From DAOQTX01 sp035340715 (GTDB lineage Bacteria > Bacteroidota > Bacteroidia > AKYH767-A > OLB10), in assembly GCA_035340715.1 (NCBI GenBank), contig DAOQTX010000081.1, positions 1 to 5,102 on the forward strand: a stretch of 5,102 nt of DNA. The letters are read 5' to 3'. Positions 1 through 5,102 of this stretch are shown in pieces. A program made the position numbers and the translations under genes. The notes under the pieces were generated by a model that saw only the letters and a program-made list of their open reading frames with translations, was not told where the DNA came from and did no database searches. Each line of letters starts with the position of its first letter. The first letter of the stretch is position 1.

Positions 1-387
1 CCACGTGGTGTCTTTGAATACTGCTATACCTCCTGTGGTTGCAGCCCAAACAAAACTACTGTCATCCATATCAATGCTTCGCACATGATCATCGGGCAAC
101 AGCGAGTTTTGCGTGTTGAATACAGTCCAATTCGTGTCGTTGTAGAGAGCTATTCCTCCGGCAAAAGTTCCAAACCACTTTTGGTTTTGATCATCTATAT
201 ACATGCAGCGTATCGAATTGTTGGGCAATCCCGAGTTGCCGGTATTGAATACAGTCCAGTTGAACATACTATCAATACGAACCAAACCAAAGTCGGTGCC
301 TACCCAATGATTTTTATTCTGATCGGTGGCAATGCAATAAACATTATTGTCGGGCAAAGAAGAGTTGCTGCTGTTGTAAACCGAAAG
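1..387 (-). repeat. Three tandem 129-base propeller-blade repeats
   Basis: Coding repeats occupy 259-387, 130-258 and 1-129, each encoding 43 residues. Similarity is clearest between the second and third: the 14-base string TTGAATACAGTCCA on the plus strand occurs at 116-129 and 245-258, exactly 129 bases apart. The first repeat is more diverged. The exact spacing shows blade duplication within the gene, and the array probably continues past the left edge. Confidence 0.8.
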
Positions 388-453
388 AACTACTTGTGAA
401 AAGCCGGACATTGTTCCCAACAGCAAAAAAAAAGACAGTATCGTTTTGATCAT
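1..453 (-). CDS. Secreted beta-propeller protein with Reg_prop-type repeats (N-terminal part, cut by the window edge)
   Basis: The open frame runs from an ATG at 453-451 to the left edge without a stop, giving 151 residues. Residues 1 to about 20 (MIKTILSFFLLLGTMSGFSQ) form a signal peptide with a likely cut after FSQ. The rest is three tandem 43-residue repeats starting at residues 23, 66 and 109. Each has the pattern (W/L)-(T/S)-V-(F/Y)-N, then SxLP, then a D-rich turn, then W-x-(G/A)-T and a Gly-rich strand; the second Trp falls at residues 50, 93 and 136. This matches the two-component-regulator propeller repeat (Reg_prop), which builds beta-propeller blades in Bacteroidota periplasmic sensors and in secreted T9SS proteins. 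With the C-terminus missing, a hybrid sensor kinase and a secreted T9SS cargo protein cannot be told apart; the neighbours favour cargo. No other ATG lies in frame before the upstream stop at 504-502. The gene begins 64 bases after the lysyl oxidase gene stops, with a terminator between them. Confidence 0.85.
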   Translation of the reverse strand, partial: MIKTILSFFLLLGTMSGFSQVVLSVYNSSNSSLPDNNVYCIATDQNKNHWVGTDFGLVRIDSMFNWTVFNTGNSGLPNNSIRCMYIDDQNQKWFGTFAGGIALYNDTNWTVFNTQNSLLPDDHVRSIDMDDSSFVWAATTGGIAVFKDTTW

Positions 454-456
454 ACA

Positions 457-464
457 CAAAAATA
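457..464 (-). promoter_or_regulatory. Possible -7 promoter element overlapping the terminator T-tract
   Basis: The minus strand reads TATTTTTG from 464 to 457, a full match to the Bacteroidota -7 consensus TAnnTTTG, three bases before the ATG of the propeller gene. Used as a promoter, it would start transcription at or near the start codon and give a leaderless mRNA. No TTG-type -33 element at the usual spacing was found. The same bases form the T-tract of the terminator, so the match may be chance in a T-run. Confidence 0.22.
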
Positions 465-494
465 AAAACGCTATGTCGTTTAAAACATAGCGTT
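458..494 (-). terminator. Intrinsic terminator of the lysyl oxidase gene
   Basis: A perfect 10-base-pair inverted repeat, AACGCTATGT at 467-476 and ACATAGCGTT at 485-494, encloses an 8-base loop. On the minus strand it is followed directly by TTTTTATTTTT down to 458. It begins 23 bases past the stop codon of the lysyl oxidase gene (518-520), in the right orientation to end that transcript. There is no T-tract on the plus-strand side, so it should work in one direction only. The T-tract ends four bases before the ATG of the next gene. Confidence 0.8.
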
Positions 495-517
495 GATCAT
501 ATTAATTCAAAAGTTAT

Positions 518-3148
518 TTACTGCACTAAAAATTGAGCGCGGTGAATGGCATTCTCGGTAAACACTTCTAACAAGTACATGCCCGACTCAATATTCTTTA
601 ACGATATCTCCGAGCTTATTCCTGAAACATTTCCATTGTAAAGAATTTGCTTTCCACTCAAATCGCTAATCTTTATGGCTTGAATGTTCTCTTCAATATT
701 GTTCAAAGCGATGTTTAAATAGTCGGAAGCCGGATTGGGATAGACAATTAAATTTTCACTTCCACTCATAGCGCTTCTGATATTGGAAGCTGTTGTGAAA
801 GTTCCTGTTTCAACAATGTCGCCTAAATTACCGCTACATCTCGATTGAACCCAAAAGTTATAGGTAGTGCCCGGAGTTAAATTAACCAACCAAATATTGT
901 TAACATTGGCGTGCGTATTTCTATACTTAAAAGGCGAACCCGGAGCAGTTGATTGATATTTGATTCTAAACTCGTCTGCTGTTACTGTTGAATCCCACTC
1001 AATATAAGCGCTGACATCATATACTACAGAGGCAGTTAAGTTGATAGGATCCTCACAATTGTAAGCATAAGTAGGGGTAGTAAACTGTACAGGGCTGCTG
1101 TACACTACCGGCTGACCGCTACAAACTGTGCGAACAAAAACTTTATAATTGGTATTGGGTGCAAGACCATTCAACTGATATGAAGTGCTGTTCGGAACAT
1201 TTAAGGTTTTTACCGTTGCACCTTGAGTGCCGGGTATTTTCACTTTTATTTTATACTTGGCAGCTGTGGCATCTGTCCAGGTTATAAGTGCGTCAAAAGG
1301 CGTAATGTTGCTTGCGTTAACATTTTGAGGAACACCACAATTGTAACCCTGATTAATTAATACCGACTGTGAGTACGAATTGCTACATCCATTTGCATCA
1401 GTATAACTATAAGTAATGGTGTATGGACCTCCAACACCGGCTATCGATGGGTCGAACATAGAACCACTCATTCCCGGGCCGCTGAAAACTCCACCGGCAG
1501 GATTGCCAATTAAGGTTACCGGCAAATCGGTATCATCGTATTGCGCATTTAAACCATTAAACGATACTGAAGGAAGTGCGTTAACCGTTACGGTAACCGA
1601 GTTCGAACCGCTGCAACCGTTTAAGTCGGTGCCGGTTACAACATAGCTTGTTGTAGATGCTGGCGAAGCATTTACAGAAGCAACGTTTGTCGCATCCAAT
1701 CCGGTTGTTGGGCTCCATGCATAGGTATCAGCACCCGAAGCAGTAAGAGCAGTTGATGCTCCTTCACAAATGCTAACATCAGGACTTACCGTGATGATTG
1801 GATTTGCATTTACAATAACCGAAGCCGAAGCCGTATTGGTACAACCGCTGGTATTGGTACCGGTTACGGTATAAATAGTACTGGTCATAGGGTTTGCGTT
1901 CACGCTATTGCCATTGGTATTATCCAATCCGTTGGCTGGCGACCAGGTATAAGTAGTGGCACCGCTGGCATTTAAGGCAGTGCTTTGTCCTTCGCAAATG
2001 GTGCTAATACTTGTTGCACTTACAGTAGGTGCAGCATTAACATTAATGGTAATATCAGATGTTGCTGTACAACCATTCGTGGCAGTTCCTTCTACTGTGT
2101 AAGTAGTGGTGCTTAGCGGAGAAGCAGTTACTTGAGCACCGCTTCCTGATGATAAAGAGCCCGAGGGAGTCCAGTTATAAGTACTGGCACCATTGGCTGA
2201 TAATAGTGTTGAGCTGCCTTCACATATAGTATTCAAATTACTGCTTACACTAACGCTAGGCACCGCCAATTGTTTGGTTAAAGTAAAAGGCACGGCCAAC
2301 ACATTATTGTTTTCATTTTCTTCTTCAAAATAATTGTAAGGATCCAAGTGCACTACTACATAGTAATTTCCATTACAGGTATTGGGTGGAATGGTAATAT
2401 ACATGCCCGACAAATACTGATAATAAATATCGGTATAGCCCGAGCTGATTCCCTGTACGGTTGAAGAGCAACCATAATTTCCTCCGCCTAAACCATAATT
2501 AGGGAAATTGCTGTTGGTAAGGGTATTTCCTAAACTATCAACACAATGCCCATTGTAATACGAGCAAGTGCCATAATCCATCAAACAAAATGCAAGCTTA
2601 GCACCTGTACCTACAATAGGCCAATTGAGTGGATTGGGATCAGCAGTTTGTTTTCTCAAGGTATAAACTCCCCAATCATCCACATGCATATGTCCGTGCG
2701 AAGGATGGTAGGTCATACTTCCCGCCCATCGGTCGGTATAAGTCATGGCATTACCATTTTTATGATATACTCTTTGTTTGATCAATTGCTTAGGCGGCAA
2801 ACCCGTATTGGGACAAGTTGTTGGAGCCGTTCCGGTAAGGGTGTCTGTTCCGCATACATACGAGTTTGAAGAACGCACTTCTAAAGGCCCATGACCAATA
2901 TTAGGGGTTGAAACCGACACACGCAACAAACCATTGTTTGATCCATTGCCACTTTGCGAGTATTCAAGAATACCACTTGAACCGTTAACCAATAAGGGGG
3001 GTTTGGCGCAAATGATATCGGGCAAAAGATCGCAGTTGCTTTGTCCGGCAGTAGCACATACACAAGAAGTAGCGTTGGTGGTGCTGCATTGCGATTGACT
3101 TTGGGTATAAGCAAATAAGAATGCAAGAAGCAGTAAAAGTTTTTTCAT
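518..3148 (-). CDS. T9SS-secreted lysyl oxidase family protein with PKD-like and fibronectin III domains
   Basis: This 876-residue protein is probably a copper amine oxidase of the lysyl oxidase (LOX) family, exported to the cell surface or medium. Residues 1-20 are a signal peptide. Residues about 40-290 are the LOX domain: the copper motif HPSHGHMH has H151, H153 and H155 in HxHxH spacing. K184 in GAKLAFCLMD aligns with human LOX K320, and Y242 in QGISSGYTDIY aligns with Y355, the pair that forms the lysine tyrosylquinone cofactor. Three PKD/Ig-like repeats (297-525, each with ICEG and a late GC) follow, then a diverged repeat (526-603). Two fibronectin III domains (604-692, 698-788) and a T9SS type A sorting domain (800-876, YPNP and GMYLLEV) complete the protein. 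The ATG at 3148 is chosen because a signal peptide starts there; a TTG 45 bases upstream lies inside the likely promoter. The alignments are from memory, and the substrate is unknown. Confidence 0.88.
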   Translation of the reverse strand: MKKLLLLLAFLFAYTQSQSQCSTTNATSCVCATAGQSNCDLLPDIICAKPPLLVNGSSGILEYSQSGNGSNNGLLRVSVSTPNIGHGPLEVRSSNSYVCGTDTLTGTAPTTCPNTGLPPKQLIKQRVYHKNGNAMTYTDRWAGSMTYHPSHGHMHVDDWGVYTLRKQTADPNPLNWPIVGTGAKLAFCLMDYGTCSYYNGHCVDSLGNTLTNSNFPNYGLGGGNYGCSSTVQGISSGYTDIYYQYLSGMYITIPPNTCNGNYYVVVHLDPYNYFEEENENNNVLAVPFTLTKQLAVPSVSVSSNLNTICEGSSTLLSANGASTYNWTPSGSLSSGSGAQVTASPLSTTTYTVEGTATNGCTATSDITINVNAAPTVSATSISTICEGQSTALNASGATTYTWSPANGLDNTNGNSVNANPMTSTIYTVTGTNTSGCTNTASASVIVNANPIITVSPDVSICEGASTALTASGADTYAWSPTTGLDATNVASVNASPASTTSYVVTGTDLNGCSGSNSVTVTVNALPSVSFNGLNAQYDDTDLPVTLIGNPAGGVFSGPGMSGSMFDPSIAGVGGPYTITYSYTDANGCSNSYSQSVLINQGYNCGVPQNVNASNITPFDALITWTDATAAKYKIKVKIPGTQGATVKTLNVPNSTSYQLNGLAPNTNYKVFVRTVCSGQPVVYSSPVQFTTPTYAYNCEDPINLTASVVYDVSAYIEWDSTVTADEFRIKYQSTAPGSPFKYRNTHANVNNIWLVNLTPGTTYNFWVQSRCSGNLGDIVETGTFTTASNIRSAMSGSENLIVYPNPASDYLNIALNNIEENIQAIKISDLSGKQILYNGNVSGISSEISLKNIESGMYLLEVFTENAIHRAQFLVQ
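1574..2260 (-). repeat. Three tandem PKD/Ig-like domain repeats, about 228 bases each
   Basis: Within the lysyl oxidase gene, 2030-2260, 1802-2029 and 1574-1801 encode similar domains of 76-77 residues. Each carries ICEGxST near its start, then SANGAST-, ASGATT- or ASGADT-type strands with YxW(T/S)P, a Thr-rich strand ending in Y(T/V)V, and NGC or SGC. The two cysteines per repeat could form a disulfide in each domain. The repeats are Ser/Thr/Asn-rich and hold no Lys, Arg or His. They probably act as a spacer between the enzyme and its surface anchor. Confidence 0.85.
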
Positions 3149-3190
3149 TGTAATAAAATAGAAATGGGTTAAACTTAAAACACGATGATT

Positions 3191-3198
3191 CAAAGTTA
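3191..3198 (-). promoter_or_regulatory. -7 promoter element of the lysyl oxidase gene
   Basis: The minus strand reads TAACTTTG from 3198 to 3191, a full match to the Bacteroidota TAnnTTTG element. Transcription would begin near 3185, giving a leader of about 37 bases before the ATG at 3148. That leader is AT-rich and has no purine-rich Shine-Dalgarno site, as is common in this phylum. A TTTTTG lies 12 bases upstream, closer than the usual 17-23 for a -33 element, so only the -7 part is convincing. Confidence 0.5.
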
Positions 3199-3208
3199 TA
3201 GCAAATTA

Positions 3209-3242
3209 GCCAAAAATGCAGATGGGTCAAGTATATTTTGGC
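3209..3242. repeat. 7-base inverted repeat upstream of the lysyl oxidase promoter
   Basis: GCCAAAA at 3209-3215 and TTTTGGC at 3236-3242 are perfect inverted copies separated by 20 bases. They lie just upstream of the -7 element, roughly where an activator or repressor might bind. The arms are AT-rich and short, so a chance match is possible. Confidence 0.3.
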
Positions 3243-3264
3243 AAACGGTGAATATGTTGGGATG

Positions 3265-3321
3265 AAATGCCGTGAAATCGCCTTTTTTGGCGATGTAAAT
3301 GCTTATTAAGAAAAGGCATTT
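3265..3321. repeat. Nested inverted repeats in the spacer downstream of the propeller gene
   Basis: An outer pair, AAATGCC at 3265-3271 and GGCATTT at 3315-3321, encloses an inner hairpin with stem ATCGCC (3277-3282) and GGCGAT (3289-3294) around a loop of six T. A second AAATGC at 3297-3302 can pair with the same right arm (3316-3321) in a competing local hairpin. No T-tract follows in either direction, so this is not a textbook terminator. It could shield the 3' end of the transcript that stops at 3346, but that is inference. Confidence 0.45.
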
Positions 3322-3332
3322 GTTTATATAAA

Positions 3333-3440
3333 TTAACAAAAAGCCTCAAGGCCTCAACAGTACCAGCTTCTCTGCTTTAGTAAACCCATCACTTGTTATG
3401 ACTGCATGATACATGCCATTGCTCAAAAAACTCAAATCAA
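3333..3440 (-). repeat. Direct repeat, copy 1: 3' end of the beta-propeller gene
   Basis: These 108 bases match 4995-5102 in the same orientation with three substitutions (at 3355, 3357 and 3362). The block covers the last 30 sense codons, the stop codon and 13 bases beyond it. Similarity ends abruptly at 3333. The other end of the match is set by the window edge, so the true repeat may be longer. Confidence 0.97.
3337..3354 (-). terminator. Small hairpin with T-tract enclosing the stop codon of the beta-propeller gene
   Basis: On the minus strand AGGCC (3354-3350) can pair with GGCTT (3345-3341), five pairs including one G-U, around the loop TTGA that contains the TGA stop. A T-run follows to 3338, then GTT. 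The stem is short, so termination would be weak, but the same arrangement is kept in the second copy at 4999-5017. Confidence 0.38.
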
Positions 3441-4938
3441 AATGTTGCAGGGTGCTCCAGGGTGGGAGGGTATAAGTGAAAACTTTTTTTCCCGTTACAT
3501 CATACAGCTCAAACATACCGCTTTTGTTTTGCGGCAATTGGTAAATAATTTCTATGCTGCCCTTTGCAGGGTTAGGTGAGAGCGAAAAGTTAAACTCGTG
3601 CCCGGCATATTCGGCAACGCTGACCGAAAGGGTATCGCAGGGGCTGCCAATGAGTGGGCCCAACTCATAGTTGGGGTTATTGGGTAAGCCCGAAGCCGAA
3701 CGCCCACCGGTATTACTTATATATTGACCATGCCTTACTATATTGCATGCAGCACCCGCACTATCGGGGCTATTGATCACAATTAAACTATCTGAATACG
3801 CATTGTGAAAGGATGAACAATAAAGAAGGTTATTAAATGTACACGTATCAATATAATAATATGGTGAAATATAAATTTTATCATCCGGGCCTCGTTTAAT
3901 ACCATAGTCTAAGAACACTCTTTCATCGTTTACAGGGAAAGATATTGAATCCAGCTTTACTTCACTTTGAAAAATATTGCTTGCCCAGGTATCGTATTGA
4001 TATATTTGGTTCTGACTTGGACTAGGTGATGATACAATAGTTGTTTCAATCGTATATAAATAGCGGCCGGATGCTGAAAACTCACAAGCATCGTATATTC
4101 TCAAATAAGGCCATGAAATCTGACCTATTTTTTTCATATTAGACGTTTGCCCGCTGCATCGATCAAAATCAAATAAATATAGTTCTGAATTTGCTCCGCA
4201 TAATGATATTTTATTTCCATTCTGACTCGCTGATAGGTACGGTGGACCATAAAAGATTTGAATATTTATGTGACTAATTACCGGGCTGTTTATACCATTG
4301 CTATTGATGAGAAATGCATAAAACTTACAATCGTTATTCACCAATACAGAATCTTTAAAACATATTAGCCACCAATCTTTTCCGTTTCCATGTTTTATAG
4401 CAGTCACAGCTCCGTAGCTGTTATTCGATAATAAAATATTTTTAGCAATCACTTCGGGCTTGCCATTGTCCTGGTATAGATTGATGATTGAATAATAAAT
4501 CCAATATGGGCCGGAAGTAGAATGGCCAAAAGCAGTAAAATAATAAATCAAACTATCGTTATCAGGATCGGGAACAAATACTTTAGAGCATATAGAAATA
4601 GTTTTACCGTATAAATTAGCTCCGTTTTTTATCAGTTGGTGTTGATTGTTGTAGATATTTACATTCCGATCATAATATATTGGATGAACTGTAATATTGG
4701 TAGCGGAATATAAAATCAAATTACCGCTGCTGTCGCACAAACTGACTTCATTTGAAATACGATTATATACCACACTGGTATCGCCCACCGGGTTTTGAAT
4801 ATTGCTAAAGTTGAGCGCTGCACGGTCGCCTAAGGGCCAATAGCGGTCGGTAAATTTACCCTGCCCCTGCACCAAAGCATGCAGCATTAGCAATACGGCA
4901 ATCAAGCATTTTCTTTTATGGTTTAATAAATTTTGCAT
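3346..4938 (-). CDS. Secreted beta-propeller-like protein with T9SS type A sorting domain
   Basis: This 530-residue protein has a signal peptide at residues 1 to about 27: basic HKRKC, then the hydrophobic LIAVLLMLHALV, with a likely cut near QGQG. Residues 30-435 resemble a family of Bacteroidota surface proteins that start with W-x-(F/L)-G plus a LNF strand and end with GLPN followed by a conserved GSPCDTL. Here these are YWPLGDRAALNF (34-45), GPDDKIYIS (350-358), GLPNNPNYELGPL (417-429) and GSPCDTL (431-437). They are usually predicted as beta-propellers; no catalytic motif was seen. Residues 452-530 are the T9SS sorting domain, with SPNP at 454-457 and GMY at 508-510. The ATG at 4938 begins the signal peptide; a TTG 63 bases upstream would put 21 extra residues in front of it. 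GAGGG touches the ATG, too close to act as a ribosome site. The last 30 residues differ by one (V to A) from the gene at the right edge. Confidence 0.85.
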   Translation of the reverse strand: MQNLLNHKRKCLIAVLLMLHALVQGQGKFTDRYWPLGDRAALNFSNIQNPVGDTSVVYNRISNEVSLCDSSGNLILYSATNITVHPIYYDRNVNIYNNQHQLIKNGANLYGKTISICSKVFVPDPDNDSLIYYFTAFGHSTSGPYWIYYSIINLYQDNGKPEVIAKNILLSNNSYGAVTAIKHGNGKDWWLICFKDSVLVNNDCKFYAFLINSNGINSPVISHINIQIFYGPPYLSASQNGNKISLCGANSELYLFDFDRCSGQTSNMKKIGQISWPYLRIYDACEFSASGRYLYTIETTIVSSPSPSQNQIYQYDTWASNIFQSEVKLDSISFPVNDERVFLDYGIKRGPDDKIYISPYYYIDTCTFNNLLYCSSFHNAYSDSLIVINSPDSAGAACNIVRHGQYISNTGGRSASGLPNNPNYELGPLIGSPCDTLSVSVAEYAGHEFNFSLSPNPAKGSIEIIYQLPQNKSGMFELYDVTGKKVFTYTLPPWSTLQHFDLSFLSNGMYHAVITSDGFTKAEKLVLLRP

Positions 4939-4998
4939 CCCTCGCAATATTGAGATACTAAGGTAGTGAAGTGGCAGATGAGAAAGAAATTTACTTAA

Positions 4999-5017
4999 CA
5001 AAAAGCCTCAAGGCCTT
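4999..5017 (-). terminator. Small hairpin with T-tract enclosing the stop codon of the edge gene
   Basis: On the minus strand AAGGCC (5017-5012) pairs with GGCTTT (5007-5002), six pairs including one G-U, around the same TTGA loop that holds the TGA stop. The T-run goes on to 5000. The change at 5017 adds an A-T pair, so the stem is slightly stronger than in copy 1. If it works, it separates this gene from the one starting at 4938. Confidence 0.38.
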
Positions 5018-5102
5018 AGCAGTGCCAGCTTCTCTGCTTTAGTAAACCCATCACTTGTTATGACTGCATGATACATGCCATTGCTCAAAAAACTCAAATC
5101 AA
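5008..5102 (-). CDS. C-terminal end of a paralogous T9SS-sorted protein (cut by the window edge)
   Basis: The frame enters from the right edge and stops at the TGA at 5010-5008, giving 30 residues beginning DLSFLSNGMY and ending LALLRP. They match residues 501-530 of the neighbouring beta-propeller protein except for one Val to Ala change, so this is the end of a T9SS type A sorting domain. It stops 69 bases before the next ATG on the same strand. Whether the rest is a full paralogue or another protein sharing only this tail cannot be seen. The 69-base gap shows no convincing promoter: TAAATTTC at 4993-4986 matches TAnnTTTG at seven of eight positions, with no upstream partner. Confidence 0.9.
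   Translation of the reverse strand, partial: DLSFLSNGMYHAVITSDGFTKAEKLALLRP

Larger units (their letters stand above)
4995..5102 (-). repeat. Direct repeat, copy 2: 3' end of the neighbouring paralogue
   Basis: This is the second copy of the 108-base block at 3333-3440, offset by 1662 bases. It differs at 5017, 5019 and 5024. Two of the changes fall in one Leu codon and are silent; the third gives Val to Ala. The flanks to the left of 4995 and 3333 are unrelated. The block runs into the window edge. Confidence 0.97.

Noticed and set aside
85..399. Open frame of 104 codons on the plus strand
   Set aside because: It lies opposite the propeller gene, which has a signal peptide and three in-register 43-residue repeats. 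Its own repeated strings (YSP-type) are the reverse of those repeats.
1416..1646. Open frame of 76 codons on the plus strand
   Set aside because: It is antisense to the PKD-like repeat region, has no recognisable domain and no promoter, and is explained by the composition of the coding strand.
1574..2260. CRISPR array or mobile element suggested by the tandem repeats
   Set aside because: The repeats are about 228 bases, diverged at the DNA level, in frame and encode a known type of extracellular domain. No transposase, terminal repeats or spacers are present.
2546..2869. Open frame of 107 codons on the plus strand
   Set aside because: It is antisense to the copper-motif part of the lysyl oxidase domain, where the minus-strand reading has clear family motifs.
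3149..3193. TTG start 45 bases upstream of the chosen start of the lysyl oxidase gene
   Set aside because: It would put 15 residues in front of a good signal peptide, and the TTG is part of the TAACTTTG promoter element, so it would lie upstream of the likely transcript start.
3190..3210. Lipoprotein signal for the lysyl oxidase protein, because a Cys (C21) follows the signal peptide
   Set aside because: The residues before the Cys are QSQ, which do not fit a lipobox, and the protein has a T9SS tail. A signal peptidase I cut is more likely. The coding position is 3086-3088.
2881..3230. Two overlapping open frames of 81 codons each on the minus strand
   Set aside because: Both are out of frame with the lysyl oxidase gene across its signal peptide and domain start and show no domain of their own.
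4986..4993. TAAATTTC as a promoter for the beta-propeller gene
   Set aside because: It misses the final G of TAnnTTTG, has no -33 partner at a normal distance, and lies in AT-rich DNA where such near-matches are common.
4939..5001. TTG start 63 bases upstream of the chosen start of the beta-propeller gene
   Set aside because: It would add 21 residues before the signal peptide and begin inside the T-run of the preceding gene's hairpin. The ATG at 4938 directly precedes the basic and hydrophobic signal-peptide segment.

Overview
The window looks like chromosomal DNA from a member of the Bacteroidota. Three observations support this. Two proteins carry a complete C-terminal type IX secretion (T9SS, Por) sorting domain, and a third gene is seen only as the end of such a domain. 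The start codons lack good Shine-Dalgarno sequences. A TAnnTTTG promoter element of the Bacteroidota type lies upstream of one gene. The DNA is AT-rich with AT-rich spacers. The genus cannot be named from what is visible.

All genes lie on the minus strand, so they read from right to left. (1) At the right edge (5008-5102) is the last 30 codons of a gene whose 3' end is almost identical to that of its neighbour. (2) At 3346-4938 is a 530-residue secreted protein, a probable beta-propeller with a T9SS sorting domain. (3) At 518-3148 is an 876-residue secreted protein: an N-terminal lysyl oxidase domain with the copper-binding histidines and both cofactor-forming residues, three PKD/Ig-like repeats, a fourth diverged repeat, two fibronectin type III domains and a T9SS sorting domain. 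(4) At 1-453 is the N-terminal part of a secreted protein made of 43-residue propeller repeats (Reg_prop type), which continues beyond the left edge.

The spacers hold a clear hairpin terminator between genes 3 and 4, a -7 promoter element upstream of the lysyl oxidase gene, nested inverted repeats between genes 2 and 3, and a small hairpin that encloses the stop codon of genes 1 and 2. The 197-base spacer and its promoter element suggest that the lysyl oxidase gene is transcribed on its own.

The three proteins whose N-termini are visible all have export signals, and two visibly carry T9SS tails, so the window reads as a run of cell-surface or secreted proteins rather than a metabolic operon. 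The two points most worth following are the T9SS-exported lysyl oxidase, whose repeat region has no Lys, Arg or His for 338 residues, and the nearly identical 3' ends of two adjacent genes, which point to recent tandem duplication or gene conversion.
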